A stretch of DNA of 7,667 nucleotides from Cyclobacteriaceae bacterium (GCA_013414665.1 CP058703.1:2200058-2207724); one strand, 5' to 3'. Shown: positions 1 to 6,835, numbered from the stretch's first letter. Notes: generated by a model from the letters alone, not told the origin. Made by a program: numbers and translations.

Positions 1-732
1 TTTCGCGATCAACGTTGCGCGCTCACCCAACCGAATGCTTGAATCCGGCAACCGGCCCCTATCACCTTTCAGGTATTTACCGGTAAGCACACCTCCACCC
101 AATGGAGCCCACGGGGTTACCGTCATTCCAAATGCTTTGGCCATTGGCAACAACTCCGGTTCTACCGTGCGTTGAATTAAACTGTATTCAATCTGCAGGC
201 CCACAAACTGATTCCAGCCGCGCAGTTGTGCCATTGTGTTGGCCTGGCTTACTACCCATGCGGGCGTATCGCTAACACCGATGTAGTGCACCATGCCCCG
301 GCTAACCAGGTCTTCCAGTCCTTTCATAATTTCTTCGGTGGGTGTCCAGCTATCCCAGGCATGCACCCAAAGCAAATCGATGTACTCCACGTTTAACCGC
401 CACAAACTCTCTTTTACACTGCGCATCAAATTTTTGCGATGGTTACCGGCAAAGTTCAAATCGCCCGATCTATCCCGTAAGGAATACTTGGTGGCCACCA
501 CAAAATGATCGCGGTCTTTGGCAATAAAATCGCCCACAAATTTTTCGGAAGTGCCCTCGGTATAGCGATTGGCCGTATCGATAAAGTTGCCGCCTGCATG
601 GGCATAGGCATCAAAGATTTGCCTGCTCAGCTCCTTATCGCAGCCCCATTTCCACTCGGTACCAAACCCCATGGTACCCAGGCAAAGTTCTGATACGCGC
701 AGGCCCGATTGGCCTAAAAGTTTGTAGTTCAT
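1..732 (-). CDS. Aldo/keto reductase, C-terminus cut by window edge
   Basis: An NAD(P)H-dependent oxidoreductase of the aldo/keto reductase superfamily, a cytoplasmic TIM-barrel enzyme that reduces aldehydes or ketones; the substrate cannot be told from sequence. The reading frame is open for all 244 codons from the ATG at 732 to the window edge, against a usual length near 320-350 residues. The N-terminus MNYKLLGQSGLRVSELCLGT is typical of the family. The catalytic tetrad is visible as Asp52 and Tyr57 (FIDTANRY), Lys82 (VVATKYS) and His124 (LLWVHAWD). The segment GTEWKWG followed by GGNFIDTANRYTEGTSEK resembles the AKR9 / aryl-alcohol dehydrogenase-like branch, though that is recall and not a search. 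No Shine-Dalgarno sequence precedes the ATG, which is usual in Bacteroidota. It is divergent from the tRNA-Val gene with 145 bp between them. GC is high (36 of 60 in the first line). It looks like ordinary host DNA and has no frameshift. Confidence 0.93.
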   Translation of the reverse strand, partial: MNYKLLGQSGLRVSELCLGTMGFGTEWKWGCDKELSRQIFDAYAHAGGNFIDTANRYTEGTSEKFVGDFIAKDRDHFVVATKYSLRDRSGDLNFAGNHRKNLMRSVKESLWRLNVEYIDLLWVHAWDSWTPTEEIMKGLEDLVSRGMVHYIGVSDTPAWVVSQANTMAQLRGWNQFVGLQIEYSLIQRTVEPELLPMAKAFGMTVTPWAPLGGGVLTGKYLKGDRGRLPDSSIRLGERATLIAK

Positions 733-831
733 TGAAATGCTGGTTTTATACTTTGAAAAAGTGAATTCGGCCTTAAAAAGTTTAGATGCCGGGCTTAAAA
801 AGCAATTATTTCGCATCTTTAAACGCAAGTT

Positions 832-862
832 TTTGCACAAATAAAATTCTCTTTTACCTTTG
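832..862 (+). promoter_or_regulatory. Bacteroidota-type promoter for tRNA-Val
   Basis: TTTG at 832-835 is followed after exactly 19 bases by TACCTTTG at 855-862. This matches the Bacteroidota primary sigma consensus (-33 TTTG, -7 TAnnTTTG). The tRNA starts 16 bases after the -7 element, so transcription would begin just ahead of the mature tRNA. Confidence 0.75.
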
Positions 863-877
863 CAGTCCTTAAAAATA

Positions 878-951
878 GGGAGCTTAGCTCGCCTGGTTCA
901 GAGCATCTGCCTTACAAGCAGAGGGTCGGGGTTCGAACCCCTCAGCTCCCA
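878..951 (+). tRNA. tRNA-Val(TAC)
   Basis: Cloverleaf read by hand. The acceptor GGGAGCT (878-884) pairs with AGCTCCC (944-950), with discriminator A at 951. The D-stem is GCTC/GAGC (887-890, 901-904). The anticodon stem is TCTGC/GCAGA with loop CTTACAA (911-917), giving anticodon TAC at 913-915, which reads GTA (Val). The T-loop is TTCGAAC. CCA is not encoded (A is followed by CTG). Odd point: the T-stem as written is CGGGG/CCCTC, with a C:C mismatch at 49-65 and only a 4-base variable loop. One extra G in the G run at 928-931 would restore a 5-base variable loop and a paired stem, so a base may be missing from the sequence. Confidence 0.93.
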
Positions 952-960
952 CTGAAAGAC

Positions 961-995
961 AGCCACTTACAACACAACCTGTAAGTGGCTTTTTA
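961..995 (+). terminator. Intrinsic terminator after tRNA-Val
   Basis: A perfect 10-bp inverted repeat, AGCCACTTAC (961-970) and GTAAGTGGCT (981-990), encloses a 10-base loop and runs into a T-run (990-994). It lies 9 bases after the tRNA and would end its transcript. Confidence 0.88.
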
Positions 996-1013
996 TTTGC
1001 ACGTGATTTGCAC
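995..1013 (+). repeat. Tandem ATTTGCAC pair, 11-bp spacing, next to tRNA-Val
   Basis: Two identical 8-mers, ATTTGCAC at 995-1002 and 1006-1013, start 11 bp apart, about one helical turn, immediately downstream of the tRNA terminator. Paired short direct repeats beside a tRNA 3' end are a common form of tyrosine-integrase arm-type binding site. No integrase lies next to them here, so this would be the trace of an element end. The repeat is seen directly; the function is inferred. Confidence 0.5.
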
Positions 1014-1437
1014 TTTTATTGAACTTGAATTTCTTAGGTAACGACTTTCTTAAAAGGAATAAATTGCCAACTCAATTCCTTTAGTATTTAGAGTTCATCT
1101 ACTCAGTAAGAACTTGTTTAGATCACCGGAAATAAATGATGTTGTGTAAGTCATTTGAAATTTGCTCACATCAAACTTTTTGCATTTCGATAATGATCCG
1201 TTGAAATTCCGTGCACGCCCTCTTTCGATACATGTTTCTTTCATATTGCCACAAAGTATAAAACGAGGGAATCATGATTCAATCTGTAAGTACGGCAAGA
1301 AATATTGCGAATCGAGTAGCTGTTTTCAAATAAAAGTTTGAATTGGAAGAAGCCACGTTTTAAAAACTCGGTTGGATTTCTGTGAATTAGATACTAACTT
1401 AGTGTAGCCATTAAAAACTCATTTAAACTATTTCCAT
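1014..1437. other. Non-coding stretch upstream of the Rhs gene
   Basis: About 420 bp of AT-rich sequence in which I see no coding frame with recognisable protein content on either strand, no RNA gene and no convincing TTTG-N19-TAnnTTTG promoter. A stop codon (TAG 1405-1407) closes the Rhs frame upstream, so the Rhs protein cannot begin before 1408 in that frame. The region presumably holds the Rhs promoter, but I could not place it. Confidence 0.5.
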
Positions 1438-2190
1438 TTGAAAAATCTCACTCAGCAGGCCCATTCATTCACTTGGAGCCTATTTTCGTTAAGATTTTAT
1501 AATGCTACTACTTCAAATAGCTCCCATTTAAGATTTATTCGAACTGCTAAACTCTCCATATTTTTACTGGTTACGGTTCAGTTTTGGGCCGTGTCACAGT
1601 CTACAGTACAAACAAACTTCAAGAACGTATTTAATCCAGTGTATCCTTCACCTACAGCCTCCTCACTTGGAAAATACGCAGACATTCCTGTTTCGTATCA
1701 CACTGGTGTACCCAATATCTCGGTGCCTCTATATACAATCAACGAGGGCGACTTATCACTTCCTATTTCTTTAAGCTATCACGCGGCAGGAATTCGAGTA
1801 GATGAAATTTCCAGTCCCATTGGCTTGGGATGGAGTTTAAATGCAGGAGGAATGATATCACGAACGGTAAATGGAGGGCCAGATGAAGGATACACTCATA
1901 CAAAGGCTATTACTAATAAGGCCGGATGGGGGTGGTATAAGGATGGTAATTTTCCACCTGAAATTAATAATTGCTTTAATAAATCTTGGGACGCTTGGAG
2001 AATGTATACTAGTCCCGCTGATACTGTTGGCACTCCCTGTACGATTGATCAGGGTTGCTCGCCTTGTGTTACCTGGTACCACGATGCTGCATTAGGGGCC
2101 ATTGATCTTGAACCCGATTTATACTCTTTCAACGTCAACGGATACTCAGGTAAATTCTTTTTGACTCCAATAAGAAGGCTCATTTCATAA
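1438..2190 (+). CDS. Rhs protein, N-terminal fragment with signal-peptide-like segment
   Basis: The frame can begin at TTG 1438; no in-frame ATG lies between the upstream stop (1405-1407) and the hydrophobic segment, so the start is uncertain. Residues about 35-53 (TAKLSIFLLVTVQFWAVSQ) look like a secretion signal with a probable cut near AVS/Q, although the 34 residues before it make it unusually long. Then comes the N-terminal region shared by many Bacteroidota Rhs proteins: ASSLGKYADIPVSYHTG, NISVPLYTI, LSLPISLSYHAAGIRVDE and GLGWSLNAGGMISRTVNG. Meaningful sequence ends at YSFNVNGYSGKF (about residue 239). The last residues to the stop at 2188-2190 are out of frame, because a T is apparently missing from the run TTTTT at 2158-2162. 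Confidence 0.85.
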   Translation: MKNLTQQAHSFTWSLFSLRFYNATTSNSSHLRFIRTAKLSIFLLVTVQFWAVSQSTVQTNFKNVFNPVYPSPTASSLGKYADIPVSYHTGVPNISVPLYTINEGDLSLPISLSYHAAGIRVDEISSPIGLGWSLNAGGMISRTVNGGPDEGYTHTKAITNKAGWGWYKDGNFPPEINNCFNKSWDAWRMYTSPADTVGTPCTIDQGCSPCVTWYHDAALGAIDLEPDLYSFNVNGYSGKFFLTPIRRLIS

Positions 2191-3047
2191 ATGCTACGGA
2201 TATACATGTTGAACCAATTAACACACCAGGCTACTTTGCTGCCTGGAGGCTGATTACTCCTGATGGTGTGAAATACTACTTTGGCAATTATGGTGGAGTG
2301 AATGCAACCGAGAAATCATATGCCGATCCCAATGGCGTGTTTGCAGACTTTTATGATCTTGTGGCAAATACCACCTGGTATTTAACACGCGTTGAATCAC
2401 CCTCTGGCAACTCCTGGATTAAGATTGATTACGAGGATGAGTACTATTGCTTTGGAAACCGAAAGGGACAGACTTATTATCATACAGTGCCAGGTGAAAA
2501 CCCAGCCACAGCGGATTATGTACTTGCTGTTTCGTATGTTCAAGGAAAGCGCATCAAACAGATAACTACTTCTTCGGGTGTTACTGTAGTTGATTTCATT
2601 GCTTCAACAAACGGGCGTGAAGATATTAATTACTCAACGGCTTCCCGTGCCAACAACCTTTCTGCTAATTCAACTGCAAAATATATTACTGCAGTTGACG
2701 TGACTTCTTCGGGCTTGCATAAGAAGTTTGATTTTGGACAAGATTATTTCATAAGTTCAGCGACATGTCTTGGTTGCGTAACTTACTCCCCATACGATGC
2801 TCCGCAACACAAAAAGCGGTTGCGCCTCAATAGCATTACTGAAACCGATGGCGCGAATCAACTTCCGCCCTATACCTTCCTATACAATACTTCTATTCCA
2901 TGGCGCTATTCACTAGCGCGAGATGGACAAGGATACTACAATGGTAAAGAGTCGAATGATGGATGGTTCCAGAATGGAACTCAAATGGCAAATTACAGCC
3001 CGCCCTTGACAACGGGGATGACCACTTACCCGACATTACGTATATGA
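2163..3047 (+). CDS. Rhs protein, second fragment
   Basis: Continues the Rhs N-terminal region in frame 3, from the codons for DSNKKAHFINATDIHVE at 2163 on; the first ATG in this frame is 2268, but that is not a real start. The content includes WRLITPDGVKYYFGNYGG, WYLTRVESPSGNSWIKIDYE and RLRLNSITETDG, a beta-rich layout typical of the SpvB-like shell region. Sense is lost after FQNGTQMANYSP near 2999. The codons after that (to the TGA at 3045-3047) are shadow. The next correct residues, LDNGDDHLPDITYMKAGTLY, are in frame 2 from about 3006, implying one missing base in the C-rich stretch 2999-3005. Confidence 0.8.
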   Translation, partial: DSNKKAHFINATDIHVEPINTPGYFAAWRLITPDGVKYYFGNYGGVNATEKSYADPNGVFADFYDLVANTTWYLTRVESPSGNSWIKIDYEDEYYCFGNRKGQTYYHTVPGENPATADYVLAVSYVQGKRIKQITTSSGVTVVDFIASTNGREDINYSTASRANNLSANSTAKYITAVDVTSSGLHKKFDFGQDYFISSATCLGCVTYSPYDAPQHKKRLRLNSITETDGANQLPPYTFLYNTSIPWRYSLARDGQGYYNGKESNDGWFQNGTQMANYSPPLTTGMTTYPTLRI

Positions 3048-3091
3048 AAGCGGGTACGCTCTACCAGATTACTCACCCCTTGGAAGAGTAA
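3006..3091 (+). CDS. Rhs protein, short third fragment
   Basis: A short frame-2 piece carrying LDNGDDHLPDITYMKAGTLY then QITHPL. It links the fragments on either side and is followed by a stop (TAA 3089-3091) only because a G seems to be missing from the GG at 3082-3083. With the base restored the text reads HPLGRVTVFDFEAHSTG in frame 1. It would be overlooked as a separate gene because of its length. Confidence 0.7.
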
Positions 3092-4008
3092 CCGTTTTCG
3101 ATTTTGAGGCGCACAGTACAGGAAGCGCAACGATTGGTGGTTTACGAATAAAGACGATTACCGAACAGGATGCTGGTGCAACTGCTATTACCCGCCAATT
3201 TTCGTATCAGGAACCTAAACTGTACTTTGACAATAATCCGAATTACGGGCCTTTTGTAGATCAGGATAACATTATCAATTCCACCTTAGCATCTTCAAAT
3301 GGGATGTACATGGAATACTTTAATTCCGCTCCAGTTGTTCCCATGTATTCACCTCTTGGTTATTCAATCGCATATGATAAAGTGACTGAATCACAACCTG
3401 GCAACGGCTCTACGATTTACTCTTACTACAGTTTTGCACCGACCTTCCCGGGTGGAGCCAGAAACTTTCCTGATGTTCCGGTAGTGACAACCTCCGGTTC
3501 AGGAGATTTAAAATCCAAAGACATCAAAACACAAAGTAATCTTACAGTTTCTCTCAGTGAAACGATCAAGCAACAAATTGGAACGCCAACAGCGATTACC
3601 GCGCGCAGGGTTGGGATTGCAAATAGGATGAATCAGACGAAACCCCACCCACTTCTTTTTGGCTATCCGTTTTATCAAGATTATACCATAACCTCTGGTC
3701 GGTTTTTAACTACTATCGAAAAGCAAACTGATAATGGTGTTTTGTCTCAGGTGAACTATGCATACGATACAAATCCGCTTCACAATGGACCACGAACAAT
3801 AGAGAAAGTGGCGAGTGATCTTTCCACCGCGAAAACGGAGTTTGTTTATGCTTCCGATCCGGCTCTGGTGCGCCCAATACGATGTACTTTCCCGTGCATC
3901 CGGATTTTAAAAACATGCCTGGCACCGTGGTGGAAGAACGTGAGTATGTCAATAACGTACTCCTTCGAAAAGGAACTAATCAATACACGCAGGTTGGCCC
4001 GCATTTGA
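3085..4008 (+). CDS. Rhs protein, fourth fragment
   Basis: Frame 1, with sense from RVTVFDFEAHSTG at 3085 through GGLRIKTITEQDAG, GYSIAYDKVTE, STIYSYYSFAPTFPGGARNF and NYAYDTNPLHNGPRTIEKV to VYASDPALV near 3869. The first ATG is at 3304. After 3869 the frame runs on as shadow to a stop at 4006-4008, while the true continuation (NTMYFPVHPDFKN) is in frame 3. One base is missing within 3868-3875, most simply a G in GTG-CG. This part is the Rhs/SpvB shell with no catalytic residues to be expected. Confidence 0.8.
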   Translation, partial: RVTVFDFEAHSTGSATIGGLRIKTITEQDAGATAITRQFSYQEPKLYFDNNPNYGPFVDQDNIINSTLASSNGMYMEYFNSAPVVPMYSPLGYSIAYDKVTESQPGNGSTIYSYYSFAPTFPGGARNFPDVPVVTTSGSGDLKSKDIKTQSNLTVSLSETIKQQIGTPTAITARRVGIANRMNQTKPHPLLFGYPFYQDYTITSGRFLTTIEKQTDNGVLSQVNYAYDTNPLHNGPRTIEKVASDLSTAKTEFVYASDPALVRPIRCTFPCIRILKTCLAPWWKNVSMSITYSFEKELINTRRLARI

Positions 4009-4631
4009 ACCTCACAAGTTCTAAAGTATACCCTAACGGAGGCTCAGAATTTATAGAGAGTCAGTTAACTTTTAATGATGCTGGTAAAGTGATCAATGCT
4101 ACGCAATCGAATGGTGGTGTACCGAAAGGCTACCAATGGGGATACAGCAATACGCTACCAGTAGCCGAAGTGACCAACGCTTCGAATACCAAGCGAAGTG
4201 AGTTTACCTATAGTACCTCTACCATGTCTGTTTCGGGCAATCAGATGACTCCTTACACCATATCAAAAACGTTTACAGTAGGAGCATTTGGAAATGTTGT
4301 GCTAAGTCTTGGAAGAACCACCAACCCAGGGTCCAATAACGTTTATGCCGATTATAGTGGAACACTCGGCTCTGGTACGCTTACACTCACCTATTTTTCC
4401 CAATGTGGACAGACCGCTGCATACTTTAATAATGTGGTGCCGGGCACTTATACTATCAATATCTCCATTCGCACGACACCGGTAAACATGACGATGAATG
4501 TATGTGGTGAGATTCAGTACCCGGCTGCACCGACCACAAGCGTAACCGGCATCACTGAATTTTTCTATGAAAGTTTTGAAGAAGGCAGTGCCACAGGTAT
4601 GAGCAAACGATTTCTACCAGGAGGGCAATAA
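3873..4631 (+). CDS. Rhs protein, fifth fragment up to the missing core
   Basis: Frame 3 from about 3873 (the first ATG is 3882): NTMYFPVHPDFKNMPGTVVE, then VLLRKGTNQYTQVGP and PKGYQWGYSNTLPVAEVTNA, followed by a beta-rich segment of alternating Ser/Thr/Gly strands (about 4200-4545) and TGITEFFYESFEEGSATGM. In related proteins as I know them, FYESFEE is followed by a further beta domain and then the Rhs repeats, ending in a PLxxxYPxxTPY-type core motif. None of that is present. Sense stops near 4600 and the residues to the TAA at 4629-4631 are shadow. Confidence 0.78.
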   Translation, partial: PNTMYFPVHPDFKNMPGTVVEEREYVNNVLLRKGTNQYTQVGPHLNLTSSKVYPNGGSEFIESQLTFNDAGKVINATQSNGGVPKGYQWGYSNTLPVAEVTNASNTKRSEFTYSTSTMSVSGNQMTPYTISKTFTVGAFGNVVLSLGRTTNPGSNNVYADYSGTLGSGTLTLTYFSQCGQTAAYFNNVVPGTYTINISIRTTPVNMTMNVCGEIQYPAAPTTSVTGITEFFYESFEEGSATGMSKRFLPGGQ

Positions 4632-5211
4632 TGATGAAGAGGACAGGGTTAGTTTTTATACGGAAGCAGAAGGTTGGCAGAGGCGAAAGCGAAGAGTGAT
4701 GAGAATGGGATGTATGGGCCAGAGGAGGAGGATAAAAGTAAAGATGAAGAAGAGCCAGAACAATCAAAGAACGCTCCCCGGGAACACATAGTAAGAACAG
4801 GTGAGAACCTTTCAACTATCTCAAAACGTTATAAAATAAGCTTATCTGATCTTAAGAATATAAATGGCATTGGTAAAAATCGAACCGGATTTTTCCAGGA
4901 CAATATGTCAAGGTTGATAAAGCTTTCGTAAAATTTGAAAACTTAATGAACCAAAGTATTGAATATGAGGGCCAAAAAGTAAAATTAGGTCAAACTCCCT
5001 ATGGTGAATGGCTTAGAGGCGAACTCGATAATCGAAGAGGTGTTGTTGATGGTAAATGGGGAATTATGAATATGAATGGAGAAGCCTTAGATGGGTTAAC
5101 TATGTTCCATCTGTCTTAAATGAATACATTCATATATACTCTAACCAATGGAGATCATGGGGCTGGGAAATGAGGGCGTTCGCATTTGATAGATTACAAA
5201 AACATGACTAA
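4609..5211 (+). CDS. Rhs C-terminal tip: acidic linker, LysM domain, unassigned end domain
   Basis: The variable end of the Rhs protein, about 200 residues once three missing bases are restored (near 4674, 4889-4894 and 5085-5090). In order: DFYQEGNNDEEDRVSFYTEA (from 4609); an acidic linker rich in E/D/K (about 4676-4775); a LysM domain, EHIVRTGENLSTISKRYKIS then LSDLKNINGIG and FPGQYVKV (about 4785-4912), a fold that binds N-acetylglucosamine polymers such as peptidoglycan; then about 95 residues I do not recognise, rich in Trp, Tyr and Asn (YGEWLRGELDNRRGVVDGKW, RWVNYVPSVLNEYIHIY, SWGWEMRAFAFDRLQKHD). The tip sits where toxin domains sit in Rhs proteins, and its stop overlaps the next gene. 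No known catalytic motif is evident. Envelope action through LysM is inference. GC drops sharply from about 4790. Confidence 0.7.
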
Positions 5212-6357
5212 TGAAAAATAACAGCAAGGCATTTAAGATTATTTTAATGTTGACAATCGCTGCATGTTCATGGGATTCGTCAAACAGAAAACAGGATATT
5301 ATTGAATTTCTTTTTAATAGTCAATGGGATAGCTTACGAGTTTACATAGACGATTCGAGTCTTGATCTTGAACGGATCGCTAATTCAGGACTACAACTTC
5401 AAAATGAATATGACTTCTTTATCAATGATAAAACTATTATCATCGAACATGAAGATTTAGATGATACTATAACGTATTCGTGGAATGAGGAAACTCGAAA
5501 AATTTCCTTTGATACCCTAGACCTTTTGAAACTCTTCCAGAGGGAAATAATGATAAGGAAGTTTCTTGTGGAGAATAGTATTAAGAAAAATGAGCCTCTA
5601 AAGGCTTGGATATGGTTAAATTATCCAGAGCGATTATCCATTGACTCATTGTTTGGTACTTATTTTAAGAAGATGTACTATGCTGTTGGTACTGAAGAGT
5701 TTGGAGATGCTATTCCCCAAATTGAAAGAGCATGGGCCAAAGGGCATCAGGACTCAGGGTTATCTCTGAGTTTTTGGTATACTCTAACTGGCGATAGAGA
5801 AAAGTCAATTGATATTCTAAAACAACTAGCCTCGTTGTCCAATACTGAAGCTATGATTAAGTTAGGTGATGTTTACGAGACGTATTATAAAGATTTTGGG
5901 TATAATCCCCGAGTGATGCTAAAGCTGAGTCATCATTCAATTGGTATAAAAAAGCAGCCGATCTAAATGATTCCTTTTCAATGTATAGATTAGGATATAT
6001 TTATGAAAGAGGTATTGGTAAGAGTATTAATATTGATTCTGCAATTTATTGGTACAGAAAATCTTCAAACTTAGGTCAGAGTCAGGCTAGTTCAGCAATT
6101 GGTACATTGTTTCTTGATGGCGGTTATATAAAGGAAAATTCTGATAGTGGAATGCTATGGTTCAACAAGGCTATTATTCAGAACGCTGCATCAGGTTACA
6201 TGGATTTAGGAGAAATTTATGAAAAAGGCATGGTGGTAGAGGCTGACCTAGAGTTGGCTATTAAGTACTATCTCAAGGCTGACTCAGTGGCTCAACAGTT
6301 GCAAAGCATGCAGTAAAACGATTACAGAAGAAAATAGTAAGTCGAAATCCAAGTTAG
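5211..6357 (+). CDS. Sel1-repeat lipoprotein, candidate immunity protein (two frameshifts as written)
   Basis: The ATG at 5211-5213 overlaps the Rhs stop TAA by one base (TAATG), implying translational coupling; no Shine-Dalgarno sequence is present. Residues 1-19 form a lipoprotein signal with lipobox IAAC and lipidation at Cys19, so the mature protein should be anchored in a membrane facing the periplasm. Residues about 25-220 are not recognised. From about residue 215 come some four Sel1-type repeats, of which AMIKLGDVYE, YRLGYIYERGIGKSINIDSA with IYWYRKSSNLG, and GYMDLGEIYEKGM are clear. These are helical solenoids for protein binding. As written, frame 3 stops at 5964-5966. Adding one base near 5910-5915 continues it in frame 2 (DAKAESSFNWYKKAADLNDS), and another near 6295-6300 takes it to AKHAVKRLQKKIVSRNPS and TAG at 6355-6357, 382 residues in all. 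Position and lipidation suggest immunity to the Rhs tip, unproven. Confidence 0.8.
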
Positions 6358-6379
6358 TGTGTTCACTCTATACTGACAA

Positions 6380-6577
6380 GTGCTCTTGAATCAGGTACTC
6401 TTAAAAGATTTCGATTTAGATATAATAAAGGACAAAATTATTTTGGTTGGCTACTTGGGCCCATCAGACGATGATAAATTTATGACTCCGCTAAAATATG
6501 ATACCAAGTCATTGAGTCCATATATGTATAGTACGGAAATATTAGCCAATGTTATTGAACAGATTTTAGGGAAATAA
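6380..6577 (+). pseudogene. CHASE2-domain protein, C-terminal remnant
   Basis: About 60 residues, with sense from FDLDIIKDKIILVGYLGP through DDDKFMTPLKYD to YMYSTEILANVIEQILGK. This is the end of a CHASE2 domain, an extracytoplasmic sensory domain normally near 250-300 residues: the KDKIILVG strand, the TPL motif and the final EILANxI helix are its last conserved blocks. The first two-thirds of the domain and any upstream membrane segment are absent; a stop (TGA 6374-6376) closes the frame just before, and GTG 6380 is only a nominal start. It begins 22 bases after the Sel1 gene ends. It may once have been a third gene of the cassette or part of a neighbouring cluster cut away by a deletion. 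Two stops in different frames (TAA 6575-6577 and TAG just after) confirm the 3' end. Confidence 0.6.
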
Positions 6578-6835
6578 CTTAGAATCTTGTGCAGAAGTTT
6601 GCCTAGCCTTGGCCTTCAGGTTATGAGAACCAGTTCGGGCTGCCACACAGTAGCACGTTGAGCTGGCTACACAAAACAAGAAAGGGTCATTATGTATTCC
6701 TCGGAGTTTTTGCAAAGACTCTTGTGTTAGCTGCGATTATTGGATATGGTAGCACCGTAGTAGCACTGACGAATTTGCTTGACGAAAATATGTTTATATC
6801 GCATTGAAATGATTTGATAAGTTTCTAGGTGATGG
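6578..6835. other. Non-coding element-end DNA with a minor open frame
   Basis: No recognisable gene. A frame-1 stretch from 6607 to the TGA at 6805-6807 is open for 66 codons and includes a membrane-like run (YVFLGVFAKTLVLAAIIGYG), but it has no ATG at its head, no ribosome binding site and no relative I know. It also overlaps the GTAGCAC repeats, so I do not call it a gene. The stretch holds three copies of GTAGCAC (6650, 6749 and 6760). Confidence 0.45.
6749..6766 (+). repeat. GTAGCAC direct-repeat pair, 11-bp spacing (first pair)
   Basis: GTAGCACC at 6749-6756 and GTAGCACT at 6760-6767 share GTAGCAC and start 11 bp apart. A further single copy lies at 6650-6656. The same motif recurs as a second pair just before the integrase start, so these are probably arm-type sites bound by that integrase. 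The repeat is seen; the function is inferred. Confidence 0.6.

Larger units (their letters stand above)
1438..5211 (+). pseudogene. Rhs/SpvB-like secreted protein with LysM-containing tip, frameshifted and missing its Rhs core
   Basis: One gene spread over all three frames. Following protein sense gives: frame 1 (1438 to about 2157), frame 3 (2163 to about 2999), frame 2 (about 3006-3081), frame 1 (3085 to about 3869), frame 3 (about 3873-4600), a junction near 4600-4609, frame 1 (4609-4672), frame 3 (4675 to about 4889), frame 2 (4892 to about 5088) and frame 1 (5089-5211). Each change except the junction is fixed by adding one base, near 2158-2162, 2999-3005, 3081-3084, 3868-3875, 4674, 4889-4894 and 5085-5090. 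Restored, it would be about 1260 codons. Such proteins carry a variable C-terminal domain on a large secreted shell and often act as toxins between bacteria. The stop TAA 5209-5211 shares its last base with the ATG of the next gene. Whether the gene is dead or the sequence carries indel errors is open. Confidence 0.8.

Noticed and set aside
293..693. Plus-strand open frames across the first 0.7 kb
   Set aside because: They lie antisense to the clear aldo/keto reductase frame and have no family content.
1519..1526. AGCTCCCA, equal to the last 8 bases of tRNA-Val, as an att repeat
   Set aside because: Only eight bases match, it lies inside the Rhs coding frame, and the T-arm part is absent; chance is enough.
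2158..3090. Programmed ribosomal frameshifting in the Rhs gene
   Set aside because: Seven separate shifts, with no repeated slippery heptamer or downstream structure noticed, make programmed frameshifting implausible.
4552..4815. Minus-strand 87-codon frame
   Set aside because: Antisense to the Rhs junction and acidic linker; its composition (poly Ser/His/Leu) is the mirror of the E/D/K-rich linker codons.
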